Assembly (NCBI GenBank): GCA_035254305.1
Contig: DATFAS010000097.1
Coordinates: 1 to 45,974, forward strand
Source: DATFAS01 sp035254305
Lineage (GTDB): Bacteria; Bacillota; Bacilli; Aneurinibacillales; RAOX-1
DNA: 45,974 bases
Direction of reading: 5' to 3'
Shown one piece after another: positions 34,280 to 42,613 of the stretch. Made by a program: the position numbers and the translations under genes. Every line of letters starts with the position of its first letter. Position 1 is the first letter of the stretch. Below the pieces are notes generated by a model. The model searched no databases. It had not been told where the DNA came from and saw nothing but the letters and a program-made list of their open reading frames with translations.

Positions 34280-34630
34280 CTAGAAATCAATAAGCCCTAA
34301 ACTGATTTGGATCGCTTCATTTACCTTATCCATCATTTCATCATCTAAATGTGTTATTTTATCCGTCAGTCTCTGTTTATCAATCGTTCTTATTTGTTCT
34401 AGAAGAATAACAGAATCCCGATCAAACCCGTAACTTTTGGCATCAATCTCGACGTGAGTAGGAAGCTTCGCTTTCTGTATCTGAGCTGTTATTGCTGCGA
34501 CGATGACCGTCGGGCTGAACCGATTTCCAATATCATTTTGGATGATAAGCACAGGACGAACGCCGCCCTGTTCAGAGCCTACAACAGGTGAAAGGTCCGC
34601 GAAATAGACATCGCCACGCTTAACAATCAC
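34280..34630 (-). CDS. ndoA: Type II toxin EndoA/NdoA (MazF family mRNA endonuclease)
   Basis: A 116-residue MazF/PemK-family endoribonuclease that cuts mRNA. It begins MIVKRGDVYFADLSPVVGSEQGGVRPVLIIQND, nearly the canonical family N terminus with the catalytic RGD region and the EQGGVRPVLIIQN loop, and ends LTDKITHLDDEMMDKVNEAIQISLGLIDF. It is translated 4 bases after the antitoxin stop codon. In Bacilli the cut site of EndoA is UACAU (from memory). B. subtilis has the same ndoAI-ndoA order after alr. Confidence 0.96.
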   Translation of the reverse strand: MIVKRGDVYFADLSPVVGSEQGGVRPVLIIQNDIGNRFSPTVIVAAITAQIQKAKLPTHVEIDAKSYGFDRDSVILLEQIRTIDKQRLTDKITHLDDEMMDKVNEAIQISLGLIDF

Positions 34631-34634
34631 ACGT

Positions 34635-34913
34635 CTACACCCCGCTAACTAAGCGGCCTAAGGTATGATTTGCCTCTTCTTCTGCTTGAAAAGCCTCAGA
34701 AGCCATGCCCAGATTGATGTTCGCCATTTCCATATAGCCCTTCTGCATGGTTTCACGAATATGGCGCTTCTTTCTCTCTCTAAGATAGAGTTTCATCGCT
34801 TGTCTGATAAATTCGCTTCGGTTAGATTGTTCTTTTTCCACTACACCATCCACCTCTTCTAGCAAATGATGCGGCAAGCTGATCATGATACGCTTCGTAT
34901 CCATCTTAGACAA
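34635..34913 (-). CDS. ndoAI: Antitoxin EndoAI/NdoAI (ribbon-helix-helix)
   Basis: A 92-residue antitoxin. The first 45 residues are a ribbon-helix-helix domain (TKRIMISLPHHLLEEVDGVVEKEQSNRSEFIRQAMKLYL) and the C-terminal half, MEMANINLGMASEAFQAEEEANHTLGRLVSGV, is the toxin-binding part; it matches the B. subtilis EndoAI tail in pattern (RGYMEMAKINL, RLVSG). I start at the TTG at 34913, 10 bases after GGAGG; an ATG three codons later has poor spacing. It is the first gene of the pair and should repress the operon. Confidence 0.93.
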   Translation of the reverse strand: MSKMDTKRIMISLPHHLLEEVDGVVEKEQSNRSEFIRQAMKLYLRERKKRHIRETMQKGYMEMANINLGMASEAFQAEEEANHTLGRLVSGV

Positions 34914-35185
34914 GACAAACGCACCTCCAACGACACTTACAACTTATGATCTGCATAAAACGCGTACTAATAATACCATTATGTCGAAATACCGGTATAT
35001 TTATACCGTCATATACCCAACTTATATCAATATTTCAACATGGTATAGTATTCTTATGTGTTGTTCGGAAATCCTTCTGCCTACTAGCAGGAAATATAGT
35101 ACAAGAGGCAAAAGTCCCCCCGGCGCATTATACTCAATGATTGTACCATTTTATATAGAGGCCTACAAGGGATGTAAGGGAGATT
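34914..35185. other. Intergenic region between alr and ndoAI
   Basis: 272 bases, no supported gene. It holds three related hexamers ATACCG, CGGTAT, ATACCG at 34989-34994, 34993-34998 and 35003-35008, in mutually inverted orientation around an AT-rich centre. This could be a promoter-proximal operator for ndoAI but I cannot prove it. Confidence 0.4.
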
Positions 35186-36340
35186 TCAAGTTAGAAAATT
35201 TTTGGTCATTACGACTTCTCCCGACTTCACATAGACTCTAGGTACCCGCTTATCGATCATGCAAGTTACTTCGTAATTAATCGTTTGAAGCAAGTTTGCC
35301 ATATCATCTACGCTAATAGATTCCTCTATTTGTTCACCTATAAATACAACCTCATCGCCTATACCGCAATCTGCAATATTCGTTACATCTAGCATCAACT
35401 GATCCATACACACACGGCCAATGATCGGTACTCTTTTTCCTCCTACAATCGCATACCCCCTATTGGAAAGTGACCTTGAAAATCCATCTGCATAACCAAT
35501 CGGCACAGATGCGATACGTGATTCTTCCTGAGTCACATAGGTTGCCCCATAACTAATTGCCGTTCCAGCAGGGACTGATTTAAGATGGGAAATCTTGGAT
35601 TTTAACGAAAACGCAGGCTTTAACACAATCCTTTTATTCATTGTGTACTCTGAAGGATATTGTCCATATAAGCTTATTCCTAAGCGCATCATGTTATAAC
35701 CCCACTCAGGGTATAAGATCCCAGCAGCACTATTACTACAATGAATAATTGGAATATCGTAGGATTGAACCGCCTTTATAAAATTATGATGTTGCTTTGC
35801 TGTATATTCCGTATCTTCGTCATCAGCACAAGAAAAATGAGTAAAAACACCCTCTAAGTAAACGGATCTACATTGATAGGCCCGTGCCACCAATACATCC
35901 AGTTCTTCTTTACTGCGAACCCCGATTCGTCCCATTCCAGTATCGACTTTTAAGTGGATTTTAGCTTTCTTGCCTAATTTAGCAGCAGACTTGTCAATAT
36001 GACTAATAAGATCTTCGTGATATACCGCCATCGTAATATTGTATTGAATCGCGGTTTCCACGAATTCCGGAGGCGTATAGCCAAGAATCAGGATTGGTGC
36101 CTCAATACCCGCTTCGCGCAGTTGAATTGCTTCATCCAAAAGCGCTATTCCTAAGTACGTTGCTCCTGCATCTAATGCAGCCTTTGCAACCGGCACAGCC
36201 CCGTGACCATACCCATCTGCTTTTACTACGGCCATAATTTGAGTTGCGGAAGATAGATGACGGCGAAATTCCATCACATTATGTGTGATCGCATCCAAAT
36301 CAACCTCTACCCATGTATGGCGATAATATTGTTCCCCCAC
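35186..36340 (-). CDS. alr: Alanine racemase
   Basis: Alr makes D-alanine for peptidoglycan using pyridoxal phosphate. The 384-residue protein has the PLP Lys motif MAVVKADGYGHGAV near 36-49, HLKVDTGMGRIGV near 130-142, the catalytic Tyr region SYGATYVTQEESRIASVPIGYADGF near 260-284, and IIGRVCMDQLMLD near 304-316. The start is uncertain by three codons: GTG 36340 has AAAGGTGAT upstream at good spacing, ATG 36346 and GTG 36349 are too near it. It is 137 bases from tRNA-Leu. In B. subtilis alr sits between ydcC and ndoAI, as here. Confidence 0.97.
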   Translation of the reverse strand: MGEQYYRHTWVEVDLDAITHNVMEFRRHLSSATQIMAVVKADGYGHGAVPVAKAALDAGATYLGIALLDEAIQLREAGIEAPILILGYTPPEFVETAIQYNITMAVYHEDLISHIDKSAAKLGKKAKIHLKVDTGMGRIGVRSKEELDVLVARAYQCRSVYLEGVFTHFSCADDEDTEYTAKQHHNFIKAVQSYDIPIIHCSNSAAGILYPEWGYNMMRLGISLYGQYPSEYTMNKRIVLKPAFSLKSKISHLKSVPAGTAISYGATYVTQEESRIASVPIGYADGFSRSLSNRGYAIVGGKRVPIIGRVCMDQLMLDVTNIADCGIGDEVVFIGEQIEESISVDDMANLLQTINYEVTCMIDKRVPRVYVKSGEVVMTKNFLT

Positions 36341-36442
36341 GTCCATCACCTTTTCTTTGACTTCGTGTCTATCAAGCCTTTGATTATTGAAGATTCTCCA
36401 ACTATTCTACCCCTCACCCGATTCTACCTACAAGAAATAAAA

Positions 36443-36465
36443 AACACCCCAAAGACAGGAGTGCT
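36443..36465 (-). terminator. Terminator of tRNA-Leu
   Basis: Minus-strand AGCACTCC and GGGGTGTT pair (with wobble) over 7 bases, followed by TTTTTATTTC, 12 bases after the tRNA end. Confidence 0.7.
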
Positions 36466-36477
36466 CGCAATTATGTT

Positions 36478-36562
36478 TGGTGCCGAAGGTCGGACTCGAA
36501 CCGACATTCCTCACGGAACACGATTTTGAGTCGTGCGCGTCTGCCAATTCCACCACTTCGGC
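36478..36562 (-). tRNA. tRNA-Leu (anticodon CAA)
   Basis: An 85-base class II tRNA on the minus strand, with acceptor stem GCCGAAG / CTTCGGC, D arm GGTGGAATTGGCAGACGC, anticodon stem-loop ACGA CTCAAAA TCGT with anticodon CAA, a long variable arm (GTTCCGTGAGGAAT), and T arm GTCGG TTCGAGT CCGAC. CCA is encoded. It lies between alr and the YdcC-like gene, with its own terminator. Confidence 0.95.
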
Positions 36563-36660
36563 AATGAATTTTATAGTACAAATATTAGCATATTTCCATT
36601 ATCGTTTCAATACAATGCATCTTTACTTTTCGGCCTACTATTTATATCCTTAAAAATAAA

Positions 36661-36693
36661 AACCAACAAGTGGAGCCAGCCCACCTATTGGTT
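36661..36693 (-). terminator. Terminator of the acpS-nnr-ydcC unit
   Basis: Minus-strand AACCAATAGGTGG pairs with CCACTTGTTGGTT over 7 bases (two internal mismatches), followed by TTTATTTTTAAG, about 37 bases after the lipoprotein stop codon. Confidence 0.7.
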
Positions 36694-36729
36694 TAATCCC
36701 TTCCTATCGGTTGATCATTTACTTCTCCC

Positions 36730-37749
36730 TTATTTTCCAACGGAACCCAGTGTTGATTTTGCCACATTAGCCATCTCATTTTCTGGAAGGTCTCCTGTTA
36801 GTAAATATTCCACACCGTTATAGTTCCAGGTTAGGCTTTTCTTTTGTTCACCGGTAAGGATACCAACCGTCCTACCTAGATCGATGATTTCACCACTTGG
36901 AAAGCTAACGGTGGAAGCTTTAGGCCGTTCCTCAATTATAGTGAAATTATAAGTACCCTTATACTTAAGAACAAGCTGTGGATTTTCCTCACCTTTCAAC
37001 TTCTGCACACCTGCATAGGCAACACCCTTAGGGAGATAGGTCGGTTCGATGACACCAAAGCTTCCCTTTGGTTGATCTTTCTTTTGTGCATCAGCCATTG
37101 TCGGAATATCAGACTGAATCATACTGGTTTGCATGTTTCGATCTTTATTGAAAGAGTCGTTGTCAAATTTGCTATCTACTTCAAAATTCTTGAAATCAGC
37201 AGCAACCATAACATTTTTATTCGAATCCATTACCTCCACTCGCACAGGAGATAGATCTTGACTAAGCACAATTTTTTGAGAGGTTAAAGAACGATTCTGA
37301 TAATCTGCTTTTACCTCGAATACGTATTTGTCACCTTCTTGTGCAAAGGCCCGTGATTTATCCTCAACGATACTCTTAATTAAAGATTCATATAAATAGA
37401 TTTGACCGTGGTTTTCAGGCCAACCACTTTGGAAACGAAAGCTTTTGTTCAAATGTGGAGTGAGTACAAAAACCCCTTCATCATTACGAAGAATAATTTG
37501 GGTAATCTCTCTTTCCTTCGAGGTTAGCGCAACACGGTAAAAATCAGGTTTATTATGCCAAACCTCTACATTATAGGATTGTGGATCCTTTCCTGTTTGC
37601 AGTGTTAGCAGGGCATTCATCTTATAGCCTGACATCTTAGTTAATCGACTATTTAAATCATTAACAATATCGTCTACACCCTTGGGGCCACACCCAACAA
37701 TCAGGAACATAACAGCTAGTACGAGTAACCAGCTTACCTTTCGTTTCAT
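36730..37749 (-). CDS. YdcC-like sporulation/cell-envelope lipoprotein (LolA fold)
   Basis: A 339-residue secreted lipoprotein. The signal peptide MKRKVSWLLVLAVMFLIVGC ends in the lipobox LIVGC, so it should be anchored to the outer face of the cytoplasmic membrane. The mature part resembles the outer-membrane lipoprotein-sorting (LolA/LolB-like) fold of B. subtilis YdcC, a sporulation-associated lipoprotein: MNALLTLQTGKDPQSYNVEVWHNKPDFYRVALTS near 43-78, then a C-terminal ~90-residue extension with SFGVIEPTYLPKGVAYAGV and GRTVGILTG. I chose ATG 37749, with AAGGGG 9 bases upstream; ATG 37758 abuts that site. B. subtilis has acpS-ydcC-alr in this order. Confidence 0.88.
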   Translation of the reverse strand: MKRKVSWLLVLAVMFLIVGCGPKGVDDIVNDLNSRLTKMSGYKMNALLTLQTGKDPQSYNVEVWHNKPDFYRVALTSKEREITQIILRNDEGVFVLTPHLNKSFRFQSGWPENHGQIYLYESLIKSIVEDKSRAFAQEGDKYVFEVKADYQNRSLTSQKIVLSQDLSPVRVEVMDSNKNVMVAADFKNFEVDSKFDNDSFNKDRNMQTSMIQSDIPTMADAQKKDQPKGSFGVIEPTYLPKGVAYAGVQKLKGEENPQLVLKYKGTYNFTIIEERPKASTVSFPSGEIIDLGRTVGILTGEQKKSLTWNYNGVEYLLTGDLPENEMANVAKSTLGSVGK

Positions 37750-37825
37750 GAATTTCATCCCCTTCGCCCATGATTTGACAAAGGAGGGTTCCCCTTTTGG
37801 GTTCATTAAAGCGATTTGGCTTACT

Positions 37826-39349
37826 TTAAGCCTCTGCAAGAGAACGGATTGCTCTTCCAATCCCTAGCGTAAGATCTGATGCGGTACCATTGTATTCGTC
37901 CATGAGTTCACCCGATATTCCGTGAATATAAACAGCTAGAAGAATCCCATGTTCCATGCTACCCGTTTGATTAACCATCGCGCCAATCATTCCCGAGAGA
38001 ACATCTCCCGATCCACCTTTGGCAAGAGAGGTAGCGCCTCGAGAGCTGACAAACAATTTCCCCTCAGGTGTTGCGATAATAGGATAGGTGCCCTTAAGTA
38101 CCACATACACTTGGTTCTCCATAGCAAAATCCCTTGCAATCTGTGGACGATTTTGTTCCACAACAGCAGTAGAGATACCCAAAAGTCTTCCCATTTCCCC
38201 AGGATGTGGGGTTACAACAACCTGTTTTCTTCCACGAAGAATACTTATATCCTTCGCTAGTAGGTTCAATGCGTCAGCATCAAGAAGGATAGGTCCAGTC
38301 GTATGATGGATGATCTTGGTAAGCCATTCACATCCAGGCAATTGTCCCAAACCAGGGCCTACAACTGTGAAATCGTATTGTCCAGCTCGGTCAGCAAGCT
38401 TACTCCAGCTTCCCTTTGCAAATGCTCCATTCTCACATGGCCAAGGCCAAAATACAGCCTCCATCACACGATTCGCTACCATTGGTTGTATCACATGGGG
38501 TAGAGCAATCGTTGTCAAGCCACTTCCCGAACGAATGGCACCCATAGCCGCTAATGCCGGAGCACCTACATATTCCTCAGATCCACCAATGATGAGCACA
38601 TGTCCATACGTTCCCTTATGAGAATGGCGGTTTCTAACAGGAAGCCATCGTGCCACTTGATCGGCTTGCAATAATTCAGCTGACAGCCCGAAATGATCAG
38701 ATACCCATGATGGAATGGATATATCCTTAACCAGAATCTCCCCGCAGCAAGCAGCACCTGGAAAAAGGTATTGTCCCCACTTAGGATAGGCAAATGTAAT
38801 GGTTAAATCAGCAACAATCACATTTGCATATACTTCTCCGGTGTCGGCATTCACTCCAGAAGGAATATCAATTGAAATGAGGCTTCCCTTTCTTTGTTCG
38901 TTTATCAGCCCAATGACTTTTCCTATGAAATCTTGGATCGGTCGGTTTACTCCCGTACCTAGAAGCCCATCAATGAAGAGTCCTGCTTCTTTAACGTCTG
39001 TTGTAAATTGACTCCAATTCTCCTCGTTTAACTCTTCGTATGAATACTTGCTATTTATGTATGCGTTAAACGTAACCCGGCAATCTGTAGTCATACGTTC
39101 TACTGGGCCGATAAACCAGGTTTTCACCTCAAATCCCCTGCTTGCCAAATGCCTCGCAACGACAAAAGCATCCCCACCATTGTTTCCACGTCCTGCAAGG
39201 ACAAGCACCTTGCATGGTGACCATCTGCGTACCACTTCATTTACGACCTGCAACCCAGCTGCTTCCATTAGGACAATACTCGGAATACCGACTTTCTCCA
39301 TGGCGAAGCGGTCCATCTCTCGCATTTGCTGCGCGTTCACCAAATACAC
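37826..39349 (-). CDS. nnr: Bifunctional NAD(P)HX epimerase / ADP-dependent dehydratase
   Basis: A 507-residue fusion of a YjeF N-terminal epimerase (1-~215) and a C-terminal NnrD dehydratase (~225-500), which repair hydrated NAD(P)H. Epimerase marks: MEAAGLQVVNEVVRRW near 28-43, VLVLAGRGNNGGDAFVVARHLASRG near 49-73, SIDIPSGVNADTGE. Dehydratase marks: GHVLIIGGSEEYVGAPALAAMGAIRSGSGLTTIALP near 249-284, VVTPHPGEMGRLLG, and the ATP-site GATSLAKGGSGDVLSGMIGAMV near 440-461. The start is GTG 39349, with AGGAGG 8 bases upstream. It lies between acpS and the YdcC-like gene, as in several Bacilli. Confidence 0.95.
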   Translation of the reverse strand: MYLVNAQQMREMDRFAMEKVGIPSIVLMEAAGLQVVNEVVRRWSPCKVLVLAGRGNNGGDAFVVARHLASRGFEVKTWFIGPVERMTTDCRVTFNAYINSKYSYEELNEENWSQFTTDVKEAGLFIDGLLGTGVNRPIQDFIGKVIGLINEQRKGSLISIDIPSGVNADTGEVYANVIVADLTITFAYPKWGQYLFPGAACCGEILVKDISIPSWVSDHFGLSAELLQADQVARWLPVRNRHSHKGTYGHVLIIGGSEEYVGAPALAAMGAIRSGSGLTTIALPHVIQPMVANRVMEAVFWPWPCENGAFAKGSWSKLADRAGQYDFTVVGPGLGQLPGCEWLTKIIHHTTGPILLDADALNLLAKDISILRGRKQVVVTPHPGEMGRLLGISTAVVEQNRPQIARDFAMENQVYVVLKGTYPIIATPEGKLFVSSRGATSLAKGGSGDVLSGMIGAMVNQTGSMEHGILLAVYIHGISGELMDEYNGTASDLTLGIGRAIRSLAEA

Positions 39350-39409
39350 TTGTGTTCCCTCCTAATCCCGCGTTATATATCTATGAACCTACCTGTCCAA
39401 ATATGCAGA

Positions 39410-39787
39410 CTAGCCTTCTATAATCACTTGGGCAATCGCGTATTTTTTCTCATGGCTAATGGAGACATGAAAGTGAATTTCCTGATCTGGATAATGGACC
39501 TGAGTCCAATCCTCTCGGATTTTCAAATAGGGCTTTCCATAGGAATCACGAGTTAATTCGATATCTTGAAAGCTCAATCGTTCCCCAAAGCCGAAGCCCG
39601 TTGCCTTTGCAAAGGCTTCTTTAGCAGCAAAACGCCCAGCAATAAATTCAGATTTTCGTCCTCCTAACGGGACCAGAGTAATCTCTGATTCTGTCAAAAT
39701 TCTTCGAACAAAGCGTTCTCCATGCTTTTCTATCATCATTTGAATTCTTGTTTTATCTACAATATCGATCCCAGTGCCTATGATCAT
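39410..39787 (-). CDS. acpS: Holo-[acyl-carrier-protein] synthase
   Basis: AcpS transfers 4'-phosphopantetheine from CoA to the serine of acyl carrier protein. The 125-residue protein starts MIIGTGIDIVDKTRIQMMIEKHGERFVRRILTESE, has the magnesium-binding and substrate loop FIAGRFAAKEAFAKATGFGFGERLSFQDIEL near 48-78, and HVSISHEKKYAIAQVII at the end. Length equals the family norm. I chose ATG 39787, which follows AAAGGATG; an in-frame ATG six codons upstream is less well placed. It starts the acpS-nnr-ydcC unit. Confidence 0.97.
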   Translation of the reverse strand: MIIGTGIDIVDKTRIQMMIEKHGERFVRRILTESEITLVPLGGRKSEFIAGRFAAKEAFAKATGFGFGERLSFQDIELTRDSYGKPYLKIREDWTQVHYPDQEIHFHVSISHEKKYAIAQVIIEG

Positions 39788-39853
39788 GGCTAACATCCTT
39801 TTCATTGCTAATCTTTAAGTTTAAATATACCAAAAAACCCCTAAATAGAAAAA

Positions 39854-39876
39854 AGAAGCCGATCCAATCGACTTCT
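39854..39876 (-). terminator. Terminator of the glk-pfkA-pyk unit
   Basis: Minus-strand AGAAGTCGAT and ATCGGCTTCT form a 10-bp stem (one wobble) over 3 bases, followed by TTTTTTC, just after the pyk stop codon. Confidence 0.85.
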
Positions 39877-39887
39877 TATCTTTTATA

Positions 39888-41636
39888 CTAAAGTACTTTA
39901 GCAAATCCATTATAGATACGACCTTGATGAGGATCAACCGTTATTTCCTCACCTTCAGTAAGAATTGTCGTAGCCTCCTCAACTCCAATCATGACGGGCT
40001 TTCCTAGATTTAACCCAACAATAGCACCATGAGAAGTTACTCCACCTTCTTCAGTGATCAGAGCTGCCGCCTTTTCAATATAAGGATTATGCTCTTTATT
40101 CGTAGCCTTGGCTACAAGTACAGAATTTTCCGTTACTCTGTCTTCCCATCCTTTGGACCCTACGACAACAACTCTACCTGTAGCAGACACATCTCCAATC
40201 CCTCGGCCTCGTGCAACAACTCGTCCTACAACATGTACCTTCATCATATTCGTTGTTCCAGGCTCTCGCACAGGCACCCCAGCTGTAATGATGATTAAAT
40301 CACCGCGGCTTACAATTTTATCCTGGACTGCAGCCTGAATCGCACGTTCCATCATCTCGTCCGTATTATCCGGACTTTCGGAAAGAATCGGATACACTCC
40401 CCATACTAAGGCAAGCTTATTAACAACATCTTCATGAGGGGTTACAGCCACAATCGGACAAGCAGGGCGATATTTAGACACCACCTTAGCGGTGTAGCCA
40501 CTTTCTGTTGGTGTTAGAATCGCAGCCGCATTCAGTGTGAAAGCAGTCTCCGTAACTGCTCGTCCCATGGCATCAGTGATCGTTGCCTTTCCTGTATGGG
40601 TGATCCTATTTACCCGTTCCGCATACATTGGGGATGATTCAGCCTTACAAGCAATTCGAGCCATGGTTTCCACTGACTCAACTGGAAATTTTCCTGCAGC
40701 CGTTTCTCCCGAGAGCATAATCGCATCGGTTCCGTCGAAAATAGCATTCGCCACATCACTAGCTTCAGCACGAGTTGGACGTGGATTCCCCTGCATGGAA
40801 TCAAGCATCTGTGTTGCTGTTATAACAGGTTTACCCACACCATTACACAAGGCGATCAATCGCTTCTGCACAAGAGGTACTTCCTCTGCTGGAATTTCTA
40901 CACCTAAGTCACCTCTTGCTACCATCAGACCGTCAACAACGCCTAGAATTTCTTCGGCATTCTTGACACCTTCTTCATTTTCTATTTTAGCGATAATCTC
41001 AATATTTGCCCCATGCTCTTCAAGGATTTGGCGAATATTTAGTACATCCGATGCCTTACGGACAAAGGAAGCAGCAATAAAATCAACCTTATTACGAATT
41101 CCGAACTTGATATCTGAGATATCTTTTTCAGTAATAGCTGGTAAATTCACCTTGATTTTCGGAAGATTGACCCCTTTACGGTTTTTCAGTAATCCACCAT
41201 CGATAATCCGGCAATGAACTTCTTGTCCATGGATTTCTTCAACCTTTAGTTCAATCAAACCATCATCAATAAGGATCTTAGCACCAATATGTAAGTCACG
41301 AGCAAATTGCTCATAAGTAACACTTACCTTTTGTTCCGAGCCTTCTATTTCTTCTGAGGTTAGGATAAACGGTTCTCCTGTTTTCAAGGTGACCTGACCT
41401 TCTTTAAGAATCCCTGTTCGAATCTCAGGTCCCTTCGTATCTAGCATAATGGCAATATTTCGGTTTAACTCCTTGGCACACGCCCGAATCGTATCAATAC
41501 GAATTTGATGTTCTTCATGGGAGCCATGGGAAAAATTCAATCGAGCCACATTCATACCGGCTAAAATAAGCTTCTTAAGCACTTCAGGCTTCTCACTTGC
41601 TGGTCCAATTGTACAAATAATCTTCGTGTTTCTCAT
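39888..41636 (-). CDS. pyk: Pyruvate kinase with C-terminal PEP-utilising domain
   Basis: Pyruvate kinase makes pyruvate and ATP from phosphoenolpyruvate. The 582-residue protein has TKIICTIGPASEKPEVL near 4-20, NFSHGSHEEH near 35-44, FIAASFVRKASDVLNIR near 186-202, and the signature IIAKIENEEGVKNAEEIL near 215-232 with catalytic Lys. The last ~105 residues (GDVSATGRVVVVGS to the end, with EGGVTSHGAIVGLNLGKPVMIG) are the extra phosphohistidine-like domain known from Bacillus Pyk; its TSH sequence is retained. I chose ATG 41636 (MRNTKIICT) with GGGTGA upstream. It is 16 bases after pfkA. Confidence 0.97.
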   Translation of the reverse strand: MRNTKIICTIGPASEKPEVLKKLILAGMNVARLNFSHGSHEEHQIRIDTIRACAKELNRNIAIMLDTKGPEIRTGILKEGQVTLKTGEPFILTSEEIEGSEQKVSVTYEQFARDLHIGAKILIDDGLIELKVEEIHGQEVHCRIIDGGLLKNRKGVNLPKIKVNLPAITEKDISDIKFGIRNKVDFIAASFVRKASDVLNIRQILEEHGANIEIIAKIENEEGVKNAEEILGVVDGLMVARGDLGVEIPAEEVPLVQKRLIALCNGVGKPVITATQMLDSMQGNPRPTRAEASDVANAIFDGTDAIMLSGETAAGKFPVESVETMARIACKAESSPMYAERVNRITHTGKATITDAMGRAVTETAFTLNAAAILTPTESGYTAKVVSKYRPACPIVAVTPHEDVVNKLALVWGVYPILSESPDNTDEMMERAIQAAVQDKIVSRGDLIIITAGVPVREPGTTNMMKVHVVGRVVARGRGIGDVSATGRVVVVGSKGWEDRVTENSVLVAKATNKEHNPYIEKAAALITEEGGVTSHGAIVGLNLGKPVMIGVEEATTILTEGEEITVDPHQGRIYNGFAKVL

Positions 41637-41652
41637 CCCACTCACCCACTCT

Positions 41653-42612
41653 CTAGATAGATAAACTTCTCGCTAAATGATATACTCCCATATCAATCTG
41701 ATGCTTGTCCTTCGCTGCTTCCGCAAAAGGTAAATGGATTAGTTTCCCATTCTTAATTCCAACCATAACACCTTTTTCTCCCTCAATCAACAAATCAACA
41801 GCCCGTGCTCCCATCTGACTGCTAAGCATACGATCGTAGGCAGTAGGAGATCCTCCCCGTTGTAGATGGCCAAGAACAGTTACTCTAGTTTCTAATCCCG
41901 TACGATCCACGATAGTTTGGGCAAAATCATGGCCCCGAGCAACACCTTCTGCAACTACAATTATACTATGTTTTTTACCCCGCTTATTTCCTTGTTCCAA
42001 GCGTTCAATTACATCATCCATATCACAAGCTGCTTCCGGAATAATAATGGATTCAGCTCCAATGCAGAGTCCGGACCACAAGGCAATATCCCCTGCATCT
42101 CTTCCCATTACCTCAATAACATACGTTCTTTCATGGGAGGAAGCGGTATCTCTTATTTTATCAATCGCATGAATAACGGTATTAACAGCTGTATCAAATC
42201 CAATGGTATAATCGGTTCCTGCAATATCATTGTCGATTGTTCCGGGAATCCCAATCGTTGGGAATCCGGCTTCTGTTAGCTTAGTAGCCCCCCTAAAGGA
42301 ACCATCACCGCCAATGACAACTAACCCTTCGATACCAGCTTCTTTAAGCTTTGTTAATGCCAACTGTCTTCCTTCATCTGATTTAAATCGTTCAGAACGT
42401 GCACTTCGGAGGATTGTTCCCCCACGGTGAATAATATCGCCAACACTTCCTAGATCCATAGCTATAAAGTCCCCATTCATGAGGCCCTCATATCCATGCA
42501 TCACACCAAATACATCAATCCCTTTAAAAATCCCTCTTCGGACGACTGCGCGAATCGCAGCATTCATCCCAGGGGCATCCCCTCCACTAGTTAATACAGC
42601 AATCTTCTTCAT
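41653..42612 (-). CDS. pfkA: ATP-dependent 6-phosphofructokinase
   Basis: PfkA phosphorylates fructose 6-phosphate, the key irreversible step of upper glycolysis. The 319-residue length equals B. subtilis PfkA. Motifs are KIAVLTSGGDAPGMNAAIRAVVRRG near 3-27, GVMHGYEGLMNGDF, GGTILRSARSERF near 69-82, VVIGGDGSFRGA near 99-110, IDNDIAGTDYTIGFDTA near 126-142 and LGHLQRGGSPTAYDRMLSSQMG near 248-270. I chose ATG 42612, 8 bases after TGGAGG; an in-frame upstream ATG would overlap glk. Allosteric control by ADP and PEP is usual for the family. Confidence 0.98.
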   Translation of the reverse strand: MKKIAVLTSGGDAPGMNAAIRAVVRRGIFKGIDVFGVMHGYEGLMNGDFIAMDLGSVGDIIHRGGTILRSARSERFKSDEGRQLALTKLKEAGIEGLVVIGGDGSFRGATKLTEAGFPTIGIPGTIDNDIAGTDYTIGFDTAVNTVIHAIDKIRDTASSHERTYVIEVMGRDAGDIALWSGLCIGAESIIIPEAACDMDDVIERLEQGNKRGKKHSIIVVAEGVARGHDFAQTIVDRTGLETRVTVLGHLQRGGSPTAYDRMLSSQMGARAVDLLIEGEKGVMVGIKNGKLIHLPFAEAAKDKHQIDMGVYHLARSLSI

Positions 42613-42613
42613 T

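Noticed and set aside
40537..41217. 226-residue plus-strand frame in pyk
   Set aside because: It is the antisense of a strongly conserved pyruvate kinase; long antisense frames are common there and it lacks a start signal.
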